A stretch of 64,000 nucleotides of DNA. It comes from Ficedula albicollis. Its lineage: Eukaryota > Chordata > Aves > Passeriformes > Muscicapidae. The DNA lies in the NCBI RefSeq assembly GCF_000247815.1, contig NC_021677.1, positions 63,095,374-63,159,373 of the forward strand, given 5' to 3'. Both the position numbers and the translations under genes were made by a program. This document shows positions 27,301 through 37,544 of the stretch, piece by piece (positions within the stretch are counted from its first letter, which is position 1; each line of letters opens with the position of its first letter). The notes beneath the pieces were generated by a model that saw nothing but the letters and a program-made list of their open reading frames with translations, did not search any database and was not told the origin of the DNA.

Positions 27301-27560
27301 CAAAGATGTTTATTTCAGCCACGCCACATTGACCAGGGTTCGGGAGAACAAAGGCACCAAGGCTTATCAGGGTACAGATTTAGTACATGGGATGAGCAGG
27401 CGGGGAAATCCTTAGGGACCAATTATTAGGAAACACGAAGGTAATTTGAGGGAAGGACCAGGGTAAAGGACCAACAGGAATTAGGATGGGAGTGACCAAA
27501 GGCTGGGAGAGAACACGGGGTTGCCTTAGGGAACAAAACAGGGGTTGCATTCCTTAGTTA
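27295..27560 (-). mobile_element. Possible LTR-like fragment
   Basis: ACAAAGATGTTTATTTCAGC gives an AATAAA signal on the minus strand, followed by sequence in the style of avian LTRs (GGGAACAAAACAGGGGTTGC). The family is not recognised, so this is a weak call. Confidence 0.25.
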
Positions 27561-27584
27561 GGAATTCCTTTGGGGGTCCTTCAC

Positions 27585-27655
27585 AGTGTCCGAGGCTGGA
27601 CACTGGGGCTGGGCAGTGGGAGGTGTCCCTGGATGGAGCTGGATGGGATCTGAGG
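27585..27655 (+). mobile_element. CR1 3' fragment
   Basis: AGGCTGGACACTGGGGCTGG followed by GTGGGAGGTGTCCCTGGATG is the internal CR1 3' motif. The terminal block is missing. Confidence 0.65.
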
Positions 27656-27739
27656 CCCTGTCTGAGGGTCTCCTTAGGCCTGAGATCTCCTCAGAAAGGA
27701 CATGCAGGTGGTTTAGATTTCAGGCTTTCTTGAAGTCAC

Positions 27740-28150
27740 CAGCACAGGACTGCTCTGAGACAGTCTTTGGCTCTTTCAAGGTTGTTTATTTTATCTTATC
27801 TGCAAAATGTCTCAGCCAGGCCGACGCTCTGCAAGGTGACCATGACAGGAGTGTGGTCTGGGAGGCTGAGCCGTATCTTTTATACCCTGAACTACGTATT
27901 CTATATTTACAATCACTTCCCAATGCCAGGCAGTCTCATTGCAATGCCCAGTTCTTTCCCCATCCAATCTGTGGTTCCCAGGATGACACCCCAACATGGG
28001 TGACACGAAGGAGAAGGAGGAAAAACCCACCACACCCAGGATCCTCCATCTTGACCACATGGCCCTTAATATAAACAATCAAAAAACCTACTTATTCTAC
28101 ATTCTAACACTCTAATTCACATTCTGCTTATTTTCACAGCTTGCATCTCT
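27740..28150 (-). mobile_element. LTR-like element, antisense
   Basis: On the minus strand a TATA box (GGGTATAAAAG, complementary to about 27875-27885) is followed about 90 bp downstream by AATAAA (complementary to about 27783-27788), the U3-R arrangement of a retroviral LTR. The upstream part is rich in short AT-rich motifs. The exact TG/CA ends and target duplication could not be fixed. No retroviral coding sequence lies next to it, so a solo LTR is likely. Confidence 0.6.
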
Positions 28151-28284
28151 TCCCTCAGTGTTGGTAAACTTTCCCAGGGAGCCAAATCCAACCCCTGGGG
28201 CTCTTGGACATCACTCGGGGGTCTCAAAGGGGTCTGCCAGGGGGGTTCTTGCATCTCCAGAGGAGCCAGGGAAATACCCTGGAC

Positions 28285-28335
28285 CCCCACAAGGCCCTTC
28301 CAGCCCAAACCATCCCACAGTTTCTCACACCCACA
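28285..28335 (+). mobile_element. CR1 3'-terminal remnant
   Basis: AAGGCCCTTCCAGCCCAAAC then CATCCCACAG resembles the CR1 terminus. Short and low information. Confidence 0.5.
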
Positions 28336-28469
28336 AAGGTGCAATTGTTGTAGAAGCTGTGTTGGCCCCAAAACCAACTTAATTTACAACCTAAATTCCA
28401 CTTGAAAGCTGTCACTGTGTGGGGCTGTGGAGTGGGGAAAGGACACAGCAACATGAGCCCTCTTGAGTG

Positions 28470-28760
28470 GTGCAAGAAAGCAATTTATTGAAGGAAGCCG
28501 TGGCTTTAAAGAAAAGAGTTTGTGCAAAACAAAACAGAAAACTCATTGTTCTAATCGGGCAAACAGAAAACTCATTGTTCTAATCAGGCAACACCTCTTT
28601 CAAAACATACTTTTGTAAAACATCACATCTCTCAGGCACCCTGCAGGTGCATAATCATTGTTTTAATTCCTTGACCTTGTAAAGGCCTGAGAAAGGCAAG
28701 GCTAGGGCAGCCTGAGAGCAAAGCTGCTTTCTTGGTTCCCAGCCCTATCCTAACGACAGA
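28470..28760 (-). mobile_element. LTR-like fragment related to 915-1083
   Basis: Shares GCAACACCTCTTT, AAAACATCACATCTCTCA, CACCCT and TAATCATTGTTTT with the copy at 915-1083 and continues past the point where that copy is cut by poly-C. GCAATTTATTG gives AATAAA on the minus strand. A 29 bp internal duplication (starts at 28532 and 28561) carries AACAGAAAACTCATTGTTCT twice. Confidence 0.55.
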
Positions 28761-29707
28761 AAACACCTCTCTGGAATTGAAATCCAGATTTTTTTCCCCT
28801 CAGAAACCCAACTGCAAGCAGGCCCCAAGTGCTTTAAGAAGATTCCTGCAAAGAATTTCTGCTCCGCCCGGAGTGTGTTTGGCAATTCTGCAGGAGCAGT
28901 GACCTCCTCCTTGTCCAGGGATAAAAATAGAGCCTCTCCTGCACAGAATGAATGCTAAATATTTACCTTCCCAAAATAGTGGCTCCAGAAAAGGGAAGGT
29001 CCAGGCTCGGGACCAAAATGCTCTGTGCGAGTGTCACTTGCTGAGAGGTGACAAATCCAGGATTTGCAGGAATCCTGCCAGGGATAAGGTGTGAATCCCA
29101 ATCCCTGCATTTACAGTGGGAGAGGGAACACATTGGATATTCTGGATTTTAGCTGGGTTCCATGGATAGTGGCAGCTCTGTCTGTGACTGCTCGGAGATG
29201 GGGACTGGAGAAACAATTGATAAATCTGAGGGGTGAATTTATTCCTCCTGGCTCTGGGTTTGCATATTTTTATTCTGGGATAATGACGAGCCAAATGCAG
29301 CAAATTTGGCACTCAGTCCATGCTTGTAACTCGTTTAAAGGAGAGGGAAAGGTGGGATTGTCCTTATGCTCTGAATCCAAGCAGGATTTTGTGCACTTGC
29401 CGTATTTTAAGATGGGCCTTTCTGCACTTCCAAAGGTGCCCAGGATGATCCTCTGCAGGTAATCTGTGATTTCAGAGAGAGGAGAGGTCATCCTCCCCTC
29501 CTGTTGGATCACAGCTCCTTATTCCTCAGGAATTCCTGGGCCTCAGGCTCCTCTGCCACTGCTTTTCCTTGATACAGTTCCTGACCTGTGGGGTTTTTAT
29601 GTAAGTGACTTTAAAAATTGCTGATGTCTGCCTTTGGGATCAGAAGGAATTTTTTCCATGGGGTTTGCTTCCTTTTCATGCTGCTCTTTCATCATGAGAA
29701 GGTAATG
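28761..29707. other. Unique non-coding stretch
   Basis: No repeat family, exon or RNA gene recognised. Confidence 0.35.
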
Positions 29708-30072
29708 GAATTATAAAATCCCAGAATTCCAGGGTGGTTTGGGTTGGAAGGAAAGCTTAAAAATCATCTCATCCCTTCCCCTGCCATGGGCAGGGACACC
29801 TCCCCCAGCCCCAGTGTCCAGCCTGGCCTGGGGCACTGCCAGGGATCCAGGGGCAGCCACAGCAAACCTGGGAATTCCATCCCAGCTCCTCCCCACCCTC
29901 CCAGCCAGGAATTCCTTCCCAATATCCATCTAACCATGACCCTCCATCAATTTAAAACCATTCCCCCTTGTCCTGGCACTCCAAGTCCTTCTCCAAAATC
30001 CCATTTTCACCTTCCTTGTACCCCTTGGACACTGGAAAAGTTGTCCTGAGCCTCCTCTTCTCCAGGCTGAAA
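29708..30072 (-). mobile_element. CR1 3' fragment, about 365 bp
   Basis: One of the longest copies. GGGTGGTTTGGGTTGGAAGG, GCCATGGGCAGGGACACCTC, CCAGGGATCCAGGGGCAGCC, ACCATTCCCCCTTGTCCTGG and CCTCTTCTCCAGGCTGAA occur in canonical antisense order. Still wholly within the non-coding 3' part. Confidence 0.93.
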
Positions 30073-30747
30073 TGAATAAATCATAATTATTACCAATCAT
30101 CATTCAAATAAATCCTTTTTCTTTCTGCTTTGAGGGAATGTGAGCTCTCACTGCTAATCCCTGATCCACAGAGTCCAGGACTGCTTTGAATAATGGAAGA
30201 AGGAGCCAGACCCAGGAGATTTCCCAGCAGGAGAACAGGAGGGGAGATCCAGAGGCTGCACAAATCCCTGGGAATGGGAATGTGGAGAGGCCGAGGGTGA
30301 GCTGGTGAGAGCCCTCTTGGCACTGGTGTATCCTCCCAGCCCAGTGGCATCCCATCATCAGCTCCGGGTGGAATGAGAGCTCGGGAGCAGTGCCAGAGCA
30401 TCCTGGAAACGTTTCAACTCCAGTTTGCTCCTGTTTTTGTAGGAGAAGGATGCTTGTGAATTAATAACCTGACAGGGTTGGTTTGTTTTTTTTTTTCCTT
30501 CCTTCAGCAGATGTCCAGAAAGGCAGAAGATCTGGAGGAAAGGAGGGAATATGGGCATGGAAAAGGAAGGAGAGTTGTTTTTATGTGATCATTCCCACTG
30601 GTCTGTTCCTTTTTGTGGGATTGGTGGAGATTAATGCATGTATTGATGAGCAGCAGCCCTGGGGAGGCCTTGGCTTGTGAGGGTGACAAATAAAGGAGAG
30701 TTTGGCTCATCAGAGGTTCCCCTGAACCAAAATGAGGTGTCAGTTTG
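30073..30747. other. Unique non-coding stretch
   Basis: Nothing recognised. A T-rich patch lies at 30483-30500. Confidence 0.35.
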
Positions 30748-30892
30748 AATCCCAGAATGATTTGGGAGGGAGGAGACTTTAAATCCCATCCCATCCCACG
30801 CCGGGATGGGCAGGGACCCCTCCCACTGTCCCAGGTGCTCCAGCCCCAGTGTCCAGCCTGGCCTTGGGCACTGCCAGGGATCCAGGATCTCA
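30748..30892 (-). mobile_element. CR1 3' fragment
   Basis: CCCAGAATGATTTGGGAGGG, CTCCCACTGTCCCAGGTGCT and GTGTCCAGCCTGGCCTTGGG, ending abruptly after CCAGGGATCCAGGA. Confidence 0.88.
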
Positions 30893-31734
30893 GGAGAGCT
30901 TTTCTGTGACCATTCCATGGCACCGAGGGTTTGGATTTAACCAATTACCCGGGAATTTCTCCCAGTGTCCCCTCCAACATTCCAGCACAACAATTTTTTC
31001 CATTGGCACAGCTGTCCAGTCCCAGGGGATCCCTCTATTAACATTTATCCTGTTTTTTTTTTTCCCAGTGTCCCACTTCCAGCAGCCTGGAAATGCAGTG
31101 CTGACATCTCCATAATGCTCTCTCTTGGATCACTCTGAAAATTCCCCCTCCAAATCCCCAGGAAGCCCAGCAGGAACCACAGATGACAAAGCTTTGTGCA
31201 CATGAACTGGCAGAGACATTGCCCTAAAAACCACTTTGCTCCAAGGAATTTCCTACAGAGGAGCAGCAGCTCATTCCCTGAAGGAATTTTCCTCTTGCAA
31301 GGCTTTTAGCTAAACACTCACTTCCAACAGGCATTTTCACTCAGAACAGAGACACATCCCAACCACTGATGGTTCACGTGGGAGATGGAGGAGGGCTTTC
31401 ATTTATTTCCTGCACCAAGCATTTACTCTACACAAAATAATCCACAAAATTATTCACTGGATTACATATTGAGGATATATGCAGGATATTTTTTTGATCT
31501 TAAATGAACAGCAGGGAATGATTTCCTTTTGTCAGTAATGCTACATAAAATGATTTTTTTTTTTTTTTTTTTTTTCTGGTTAAAATTGCAGGTAGAAGCC
31601 ATTTTAAAATTCTAGGGAGCAGCATCAGGCTCTGACCCAGGGCTTGGTTTTCTTGGGAATTTCGTGGTGGGTGTTGATCTTCCAAACCATGGAAGAGGAG
31701 CAGGGCCCAGGACACAAATCCTGAGTCCTGTCCC
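30893..31734. other. Unique non-coding stretch
   Basis: AT-leaning DNA with poly-T at about 31555-31575. Nothing else recognised. Confidence 0.35.
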
Positions 31735-31998
31735 TCCTGTTGAGGAGGTCTCAGCTCCAGCTCATCGTTCCCAAAAGGAGAAGGATAAATGGTTTAAGAT
31801 GCAAGAGGGTGGATTTAGGTGGGATATTGGGAAGGAATTCCTGGCTGGGAGGGTGGGGAGGGGCTGGAACAGAATTCCCAGATTTGCTGTGGCTGCCCCT
31901 GGGTCCCTGGCAGTGCCCAAGGCCAGGCTGGACACTGGGCTTGGGGTGGCACTGGGGGGGATTTAAGGTCCCTTCAGCCCAAGCCATTGCAGAATTCC
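31735..31998 (+). mobile_element. CR1 3' fragment, about 260 bp
   Basis: GATATTGGGAAGGAATTCCT, AGATTTGCTGTGGCTGCCCC, GGCAGTGCCCAAGGCCAGGC and GGTCCCTTCAGCCCAAGCCA in sense order. Confidence 0.9.
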
Positions 31999-32216
31999 AT
32001 CCCTTCATCCAGAGGGATGGTGGCCAGGGGCACGTTTGGCTCTCCTGTGTCCTCACCAGCAGCTGAATGAAATGATTGTGGATTTTGTTCCTCCATAACG
32101 AAATTATTTACAGAAAGTCCAAACGAGGATGGAAGGACATGATGGACTGCTCTGGCATCATAAGGATTCACATTCCACAAACCTTGGGGAGCAGGGAGTG
32201 AGCAGCAGGGATGTCA

Positions 32217-32372
32217 TGGAACAGTGGTTTGGGATGGAAAATACCTCAGGGGTGATCCCATCCCACCCCTGCCACGGCAGGGACACCTCCCACTGTCCCA
32301 GCTGCTCCAAGCCCAGTGTCCAACCTGGCCTTGGGATCCAGGGCCAGCCACAGCTGCTCTGGGAAGCTCCAA
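32217..32372 (-). mobile_element. CR1 3' fragment
   Basis: CAGTGGTTTGGGATGGAAAA, GGCAGGGACACCTCCCACTG and GTGTCCAACCTGGCCTTGGG, then CCAGCCACAGCTGCTCTGGG with a small internal deletion. Confidence 0.88.
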
Positions 32373-32664
32373 ACTCAGTTTTATATTTTATCATCTTCCT
32401 TCCCTGTGTCAGATTTTTATCCAAAAGCCCCTTCCAGCAGCCCCCAAATCAAGCAGGTGTGATCCAACCCAGGGCTGCTCCATCACTTATTCCCAGCCCA
32501 AGGGAATATTGACTCCCCTGCTAAACATTCCACACCCCAAGCTTCAGATGAGATATGAAGTTCAGAAATATTAAAATTTTATGGAAATATCCCCAGACAT
32601 TCCTCTAAATTAATATTATGCATGACCAGGATCCAGCTCAGCCCTTGAGGTTGTTTATTCCACG
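32373..32664. other. Unique non-coding stretch
   Basis: Nothing recognised. Confidence 0.3.
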
Positions 32665-32730
32665 CCCTTCAATCCAAGGTTGGATTTGACAATCTTGGAG
32701 GTCTCTTCCAACCTCAAGGAGTCTTTATCC
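32665..32730 (+). mobile_element. CR1 3'-terminal fragment
   Basis: AGGTTGGATTTGACAATCTT then GGAGGTCTCTTCCAACCTCA is the sense CR1 terminus. Confidence 0.75.
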
Positions 32731-33144
32731 TGTCCTTTATTTTCCAGCAATTCTGGCAGCAAGAAAATCATGAGAATTTTGGAATCCTCTGTCAAAATGC
32801 CAGTCATGCAGGGAAAGACACCCAGGAAAGCTGGGAATATTCCTGTGGGGGGACATGGCTGCAATGTGTGTGCTGCAGGGATTTGAATCCTGAAATCCTT
32901 TATTGCATTTTAGAGGCTCTTTTGGGAGCAGGGGAGGCAGAGCTGCTACTGAGGGGTTTGATATTTTAGGCTGTCATATTCTAAGGAGTAAAATATATTT
33001 AGGTTGGTGTTTTCCCTTGGATTTTACTGGGATAATGACAATTCCAGTGTCTGGATAAATTGCAAACTGGCCTCCCCTAATGCTGAAATTCTTGTAAGAG
33101 TCATAGCTAAACAGGAATGCCTGCAGGCAACGCTCAGATTTGAA
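32731..33144. other. Unique non-coding stretch
   Basis: Nothing recognised. Confidence 0.3.
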
Positions 33145-33395
33145 AGGTATGTTTGTTTGTTTGGTTGGTTGGTTGGTTTTGTGCTTGTTTGTTTGTTTGT
33201 TTGTTTGTTTGGTTTTGTGATGGCAGCCTGGATCCATCTTTCCCAGCAGGAATTCCAGATATTCCTGGAAGGACAGGTGATACAGGGCTCTGGTACCACA
33301 ACATCCAGGCTGGATATCCGAAATTTTATAAAATACATTTTTAATGTGTTTTTTTTGTTTGTTTGTTTGTTTGTTTGTTTGGTTTTGTGACAGAC
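33145..33395. repeat. Two (GTTT)n runs flanking a 106 bp block copied elsewhere
   Basis: GTTTGTTTGTTTGGTTTTGT then GA ends at about 33220 and is repeated at about 33365-33390. Between them, 33220-33325 is identical to 35433-35538. This pattern suggests a block inserted with duplicated flanks or a misassembled tandem repeat. Confidence 0.8.
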
Positions 33396-33534
33396 AGGGG
33401 GGTTGAGTTTGTCCTTGGGCATTTCTCCTCCACTTTCAAGACATTTAGGTGATTATGGCAATATTCCTGCAGGGAAACTTGGAATTCTTTTTAGATTTGC
33501 TTTGAAATAGAGGGATAAAAATGAGCTTGGCTTA

Positions 33535-33920
33535 GAATTGGAGAATTCCAGATGGGTTTGGGCTGGGAGGGAGCTGAAAGTTTATCCCATTCCAGCCCTC
33601 CCACTGTCCCAGTGTCCAGCCTGGCCTTGGACATTCCAGGGATCCAGGGGCAGCCACAGCTGCTCTGGGAATTCCATCCCAGCCCCTCCCCACCTTCCCA
33701 GCCAGGAATTCCTCCCCAGTATCCCAGCAAACCCTCTCCTCCCTCATTTTGAAGCCATTCCCTGTGTCCTGTCCCTCCATCCCTTGGAAATCCTCTCTCT
33801 CCATCTTTCCTGGAGGGAAGATGAGAGGAGATTCCTTCAGGCACTGGAATGTCACAGTGAGGTCACCCCAGAGCTTTTCTTCTCCTGCTGGAACAATCCC
33901 AATTCTCTTCTCTGAATTTC
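33535..33920 (-). mobile_element. CR1 3' fragment, about 385 bp
   Basis: The longest CR1 copy in the window. GATGGGTTTGGGCTGGGAGG, GTGTCCAGCCTGGCCTTGGA, GGCAGCCACAGCTGCTCTGG, CCATTCCCTGTGTCCTGTCC and AGGTCACCCCAGAGCTTTTC appear in antisense order. No coding part of the LINE. Confidence 0.93.
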
Positions 33921-34486
33921 AACCCCAAAATTGGGATAGAAAGAAATGCTCCTTCCTGCACCGTGGAAGTTTGCAAATTATTTGTTTAAGTTGTGGCCAG
34001 GGTGTGACTTTTTATGTCTTTTCCAGTTAAGTGATTAACTTGTGCTGGCCTGGCCTCTCCGACCTCGCTCCCTGCTCAGAGGATCAATACCTGATCCTGC
34101 TCAGTACATCCACATTTTACACGAATAAATTAGGGATTTATTAATTAAAGTGCATCCTGGAATGAACAAGGAGCCTTTAATTTAGCAACAATTGAGAACA
34201 GAAAACATTGGGGCCTAAAATACAGATTTTAAAATTAATTTGGCCTTTAGGCTTCATCCTTTTCATCAGCCAGACCCATAAAAAGCTCAAGAGCAAAATT
34301 TAGAGGCTTTGATCAGTTCATTATTAGAAATATTTGTCACCAGAAGATGAGCTGGACAAGCTTTTTAACTTCCCAGTGAGGAACCATCCAGTTAAATCAG
34401 GAGCAAATAAATCATGGAATTCCAAACACGTTGTGGCTGCTTCTGGAACAATGGATCCAGCAGCAAATTCTGTTTATTTTTAGGCA
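33921..34486. other. Unique AT-rich non-coding stretch
   Basis: Several TTAATTA cores at about 34130-34200. No exon or repeat family recognised. Confidence 0.35.
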
Positions 34487-34489
34487 GGG

Positions 34490-34628
<139 letters not shown>

Positions 34629-34840
34629 TGGAATGGCAGCCTGGATCCATCTTTTCCCAGCAGGAATTGTAGATATTCCTGGGATGGCAGCCTGGATCCA
34701 AGATTTCCAGCAGGAATTCCAGATATTCCTGGAATGGCAGCCTGGATCCATCTTTTCCCAGCAGGAATTGTAGATATTCCTGGGAGACAGGTGATACAGA
34801 GCTCTGGTACCACCAACATCCAGGCTGGATATCAGAAATC
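34629..34840. repeat. About 53 bp minisatellite, copy set A
   Basis: Units of TGGCAGCCTGGATCCATCTT, then CCAGCAGGAATT and AGATATTCCTGG, about four in tandem, followed by the GACAGGTGATACAG segment. Confidence 0.88.
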
Positions 34841-35303
34841 AGGGAATAAGCAGAGATAAATCCGCAATTCCATGATTACTAATTAAAACACCCAGATTTT
34901 AATAGGAATGGGTGTGATTCCCTTGGGAATAACGGTGATGAGGGAAATAAAGGTTTAATAACTGAGCAGCACTGATTTATTACGGTTATTTTATGCTTTT
35001 TTGCTCATGTTTTTGCAATTTCTGGGGGGTTTGCACACACAGAACTCAGCCCATTGTTCACTGCTGCCCTGCCCAACTAATTATGCTTAATTTTGGCACT
35101 TCCTCGTGCTTTAATTAAGAACTGTTTGCATTTTGCAGAGCATGCACGGAGCCAAAGTTTGCCTTTTTAATTAAAAGCACAAAGCAAGCGAAGCTGTGGT
35201 GGGAGGAATGGGGATGAAGCTCCAATGAGCAGGGGAGGGCGGGGATGAGGCTCAGCCCCGCTGAACTTTAATGCCAGCGGTGCAAAATGCAGCTAATTAG
35301 GCG
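34841..35303. repeat. Perfect 463 bp duplication, copy 1 (AT-rich, homeodomain-core-rich)
   Basis: Read base by base, this is identical to 35539-36001 (offset 698). It contains AACTAATTATGC, GCTTTAATTAAG, TTTTTAATTAAAAG and GCTAATTAGG cores, resembling a conserved non-coding element rather than a transposon. No open frame of interest. Confidence 0.95.
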
Positions 35304-35538
35304 TTCCAGCAGGAATTGCAGATATTTCTGCAATGGCAGCCTGGATCCAAGATTTCCAACAGGAATTCCTGATATTTCTGGAATGGCAGCCTGGATCCAT
35401 CTTTTCCAGCGGGAATTGTAGATATTTCTGGAATGGCAGCCTGGATCCATCTTTCCCAGCAGGAATTCCAGATATTCCTGGAAGGACAGGTGATACAGGG
35501 CTCTGGTACCACAACATCCAGGCTGGATATCCGAAATT
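35304..35538. repeat. About 53 bp minisatellite, copy set B
   Basis: The same TGGCAGCCTGGATCCA units as at 34629-34840, with GATATTTCTG variants. The last unit and tail (35433-35538) are identical to 33220-33325. Confidence 0.9.
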
Positions 35539-36001
35539 AGGGAATAAGCAGAGATAAATCCGCAATTCCATGATTACTAATTAAAACACCCAGATTTTAA
35601 TAGGAATGGGTGTGATTCCCTTGGGAATAACGGTGATGAGGGAAATAAAGGTTTAATAACTGAGCAGCACTGATTTATTACGGTTATTTTATGCTTTTTT
35701 GCTCATGTTTTTGCAATTTCTGGGGGGTTTGCACACACAGAACTCAGCCCATTGTTCACTGCTGCCCTGCCCAACTAATTATGCTTAATTTTGGCACTTC
35801 CTCGTGCTTTAATTAAGAACTGTTTGCATTTTGCAGAGCATGCACGGAGCCAAAGTTTGCCTTTTTAATTAAAAGCACAAAGCAAGCGAAGCTGTGGTGG
35901 GAGGAATGGGGATGAAGCTCCAATGAGCAGGGGAGGGCGGGGATGAGGCTCAGCCCCGCTGAACTTTAATGCCAGCGGTGCAAAATGCAGCTAATTAGGC
36001 G
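35539..36001. repeat. Perfect 463 bp duplication, copy 2
   Basis: Identical to 34841-35303. Copy 1 is followed by TTCCAGCAGGAATTGCAG (minisatellite) and copy 2 by AGGGTTGATTGTTCGGG (unique), so the 698 bp period is a tandem repeat of element plus minisatellite. Confidence 0.95.
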
Positions 36002-36394
36002 AGGGTTGATTGTTCGGGTGGAGAAGTAGCTGCAAGCCGATTTGTAATCCCGACAAGGCGGGAGAATCGCTGCTCTCACTCGCGGAATTCGGGATTGCAC
36101 GAAGCCAAGCTGCCCCTTTGTGATGGGAACACGGACAGAGCCTCTGTCCACACGGAAAAATTGGATTTTACGGGATATTCACCGGGAGAAAACGTTCCAA
36201 GGGGATTGAATGTCCCTAAAGTATATGTAAGGAGCTGATGTGAGACCACACTTGGGGCTTGTGGCACTCCATGAAAATTTTGGGATGGTGTAGAGGCCTT
36301 TCCAGCATTTTTGGGAGTTAATCTGTCTCGTAGGATTATAAAAAAAATCAGCTTTTTAAACAAAAAAAAAATTTGCAGGGATATGGAAATAAAA
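36002..36394. other. Unique non-coding stretch
   Basis: Probably the natural continuation of the element duplicated at 35539-36001. CpG dinucleotides are frequent at 36003-36180. No exon recognised. Confidence 0.35.
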
Positions 36395-36478
36395 CCTGGG
36401 ATAGTGGAAAGTGTCCTTGCCCATTGCAGGGGTTTTAAAGTCCCTTCCAACCCCAACCAGTCTGGAACTCCTGATTTC
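36395..36478 (+). mobile_element. CR1 3'-terminal fragment
   Basis: GGATAGTGGAAAGTGTCCTT, CCCATTGCAGGGGTTTTAAA and GTCCCTTCCAACCCCAACCA form a sense terminus. Confidence 0.8.
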
Positions 36479-36684
36479 CAGGCTGCAGTGTCTGAATCCA
36501 TCAGGATGTACTTTCCCATAATGTCTCTACTGCTCGTTCTTAGCAACTGCTGCCAAATGCAAATATCAAAGAATTTGCAAATATTTGCTTGGTTTGAGTC
36601 CCCAGATCCTCACACCAGGCACCCTTGGGATTTTTGGGAAGTTCAGAATATTCTCGGTGTCAGCAGAAATTGAAAACTTTTCCC

Positions 36685-36850
36685 TGCAGAGGGGAAAGGG
36701 AAAGTTGTACCAGGGGAGGTTTAGACTGAATATTGGGGGAAATTTCCTCATGGAAAGGTTTGTCCAGCCCTGGCACAGCTGCCCAGGGCAGTGCTGGAGT
36801 CCTCATTTAAAATCCATGGGATGGGATTTAAAATCATGTGGATGTGGCTT
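36685..36850 (+). mobile_element. CR1 3' fragment, second subfamily
   Basis: AGGTTTAGACTGAATATTGG, CAGCCCTGGCACAGCTGCCC and AGGGCAGTGCTGGAGTCCTC, the 'coat' of a CR1 subfamily different from most others here. A similar copy is at 52712-52892. Confidence 0.8.
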
Positions 36851-37544
36851 CCAAATGGCTTTTTTGGTCCTTCCCAAGGCCTTTCCTTTCCCATGGCAGT
36901 GGAGGGAGGCAGCTCCTGCTGGAGAAGGTTTTCCCAGTCCAAACCAGATATGTGCAGCAAAATGACGATCCCTCATAATTCCTGTTAACGTCATTCCTGA
37001 TATTTATACATCCTGCCCTTCAAAAAATATCGGAAAGGACTTCAAGGATCATCCCATCCATTGCCTGTAGTGATCCTTGGATCACTGCCCTCAGGAATCC
37101 TTGGCAAGCTGAAGGATGAACCATTTGCAGAATCTTGGGGCCCAAGATCCACTTGGGAATGATGCAGGGATGTTCTCCTTGCTGTGCTCAAAGTGCTGAG
37201 GAAGAACTTCCAAGGGCTCTCCTGGAGGCTCTCAGCACATCCTGGTGGATGGAGACCTGTCCCCTCCTGGTGGCCCAACACTGTCACCTGGTTGCCATCG
37301 GGATTTTATTGAGGACACGCAACAGGGAGAAGTTTCTGGTTTATTTTATTTTTATTTATTTTTATTTTATCTTCCCCTCTTTCTCTGTAGCTTGGTGTCT
37401 TCCTAAATCTCCCTCAGGCAGCAATTCCCCAAGGAATCGGCTCGGGGAACAAACTCTTCCTGGTTTTTGTGGGGGCAAAGTCATTTAAAGCCCTTTCCAA
37501 GGAATTTTAGTGGCACCAGCCACCAAACGGGTCCCCAGCCTGCA
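36851..37544. other. Unique non-coding stretch
   Basis: A T-rich TTTATTTTATTTTTATTTAT patch lies at about 37340-37370. Nothing else recognised. Confidence 0.35.

Noticed and set aside
33535..33915. Coding frames in CR1 3' ends, here and in other copies
   Set aside because: This part of CR1 is the untranslated 3' region. The recurring peptides reflect the shared repeat, not a gene family.
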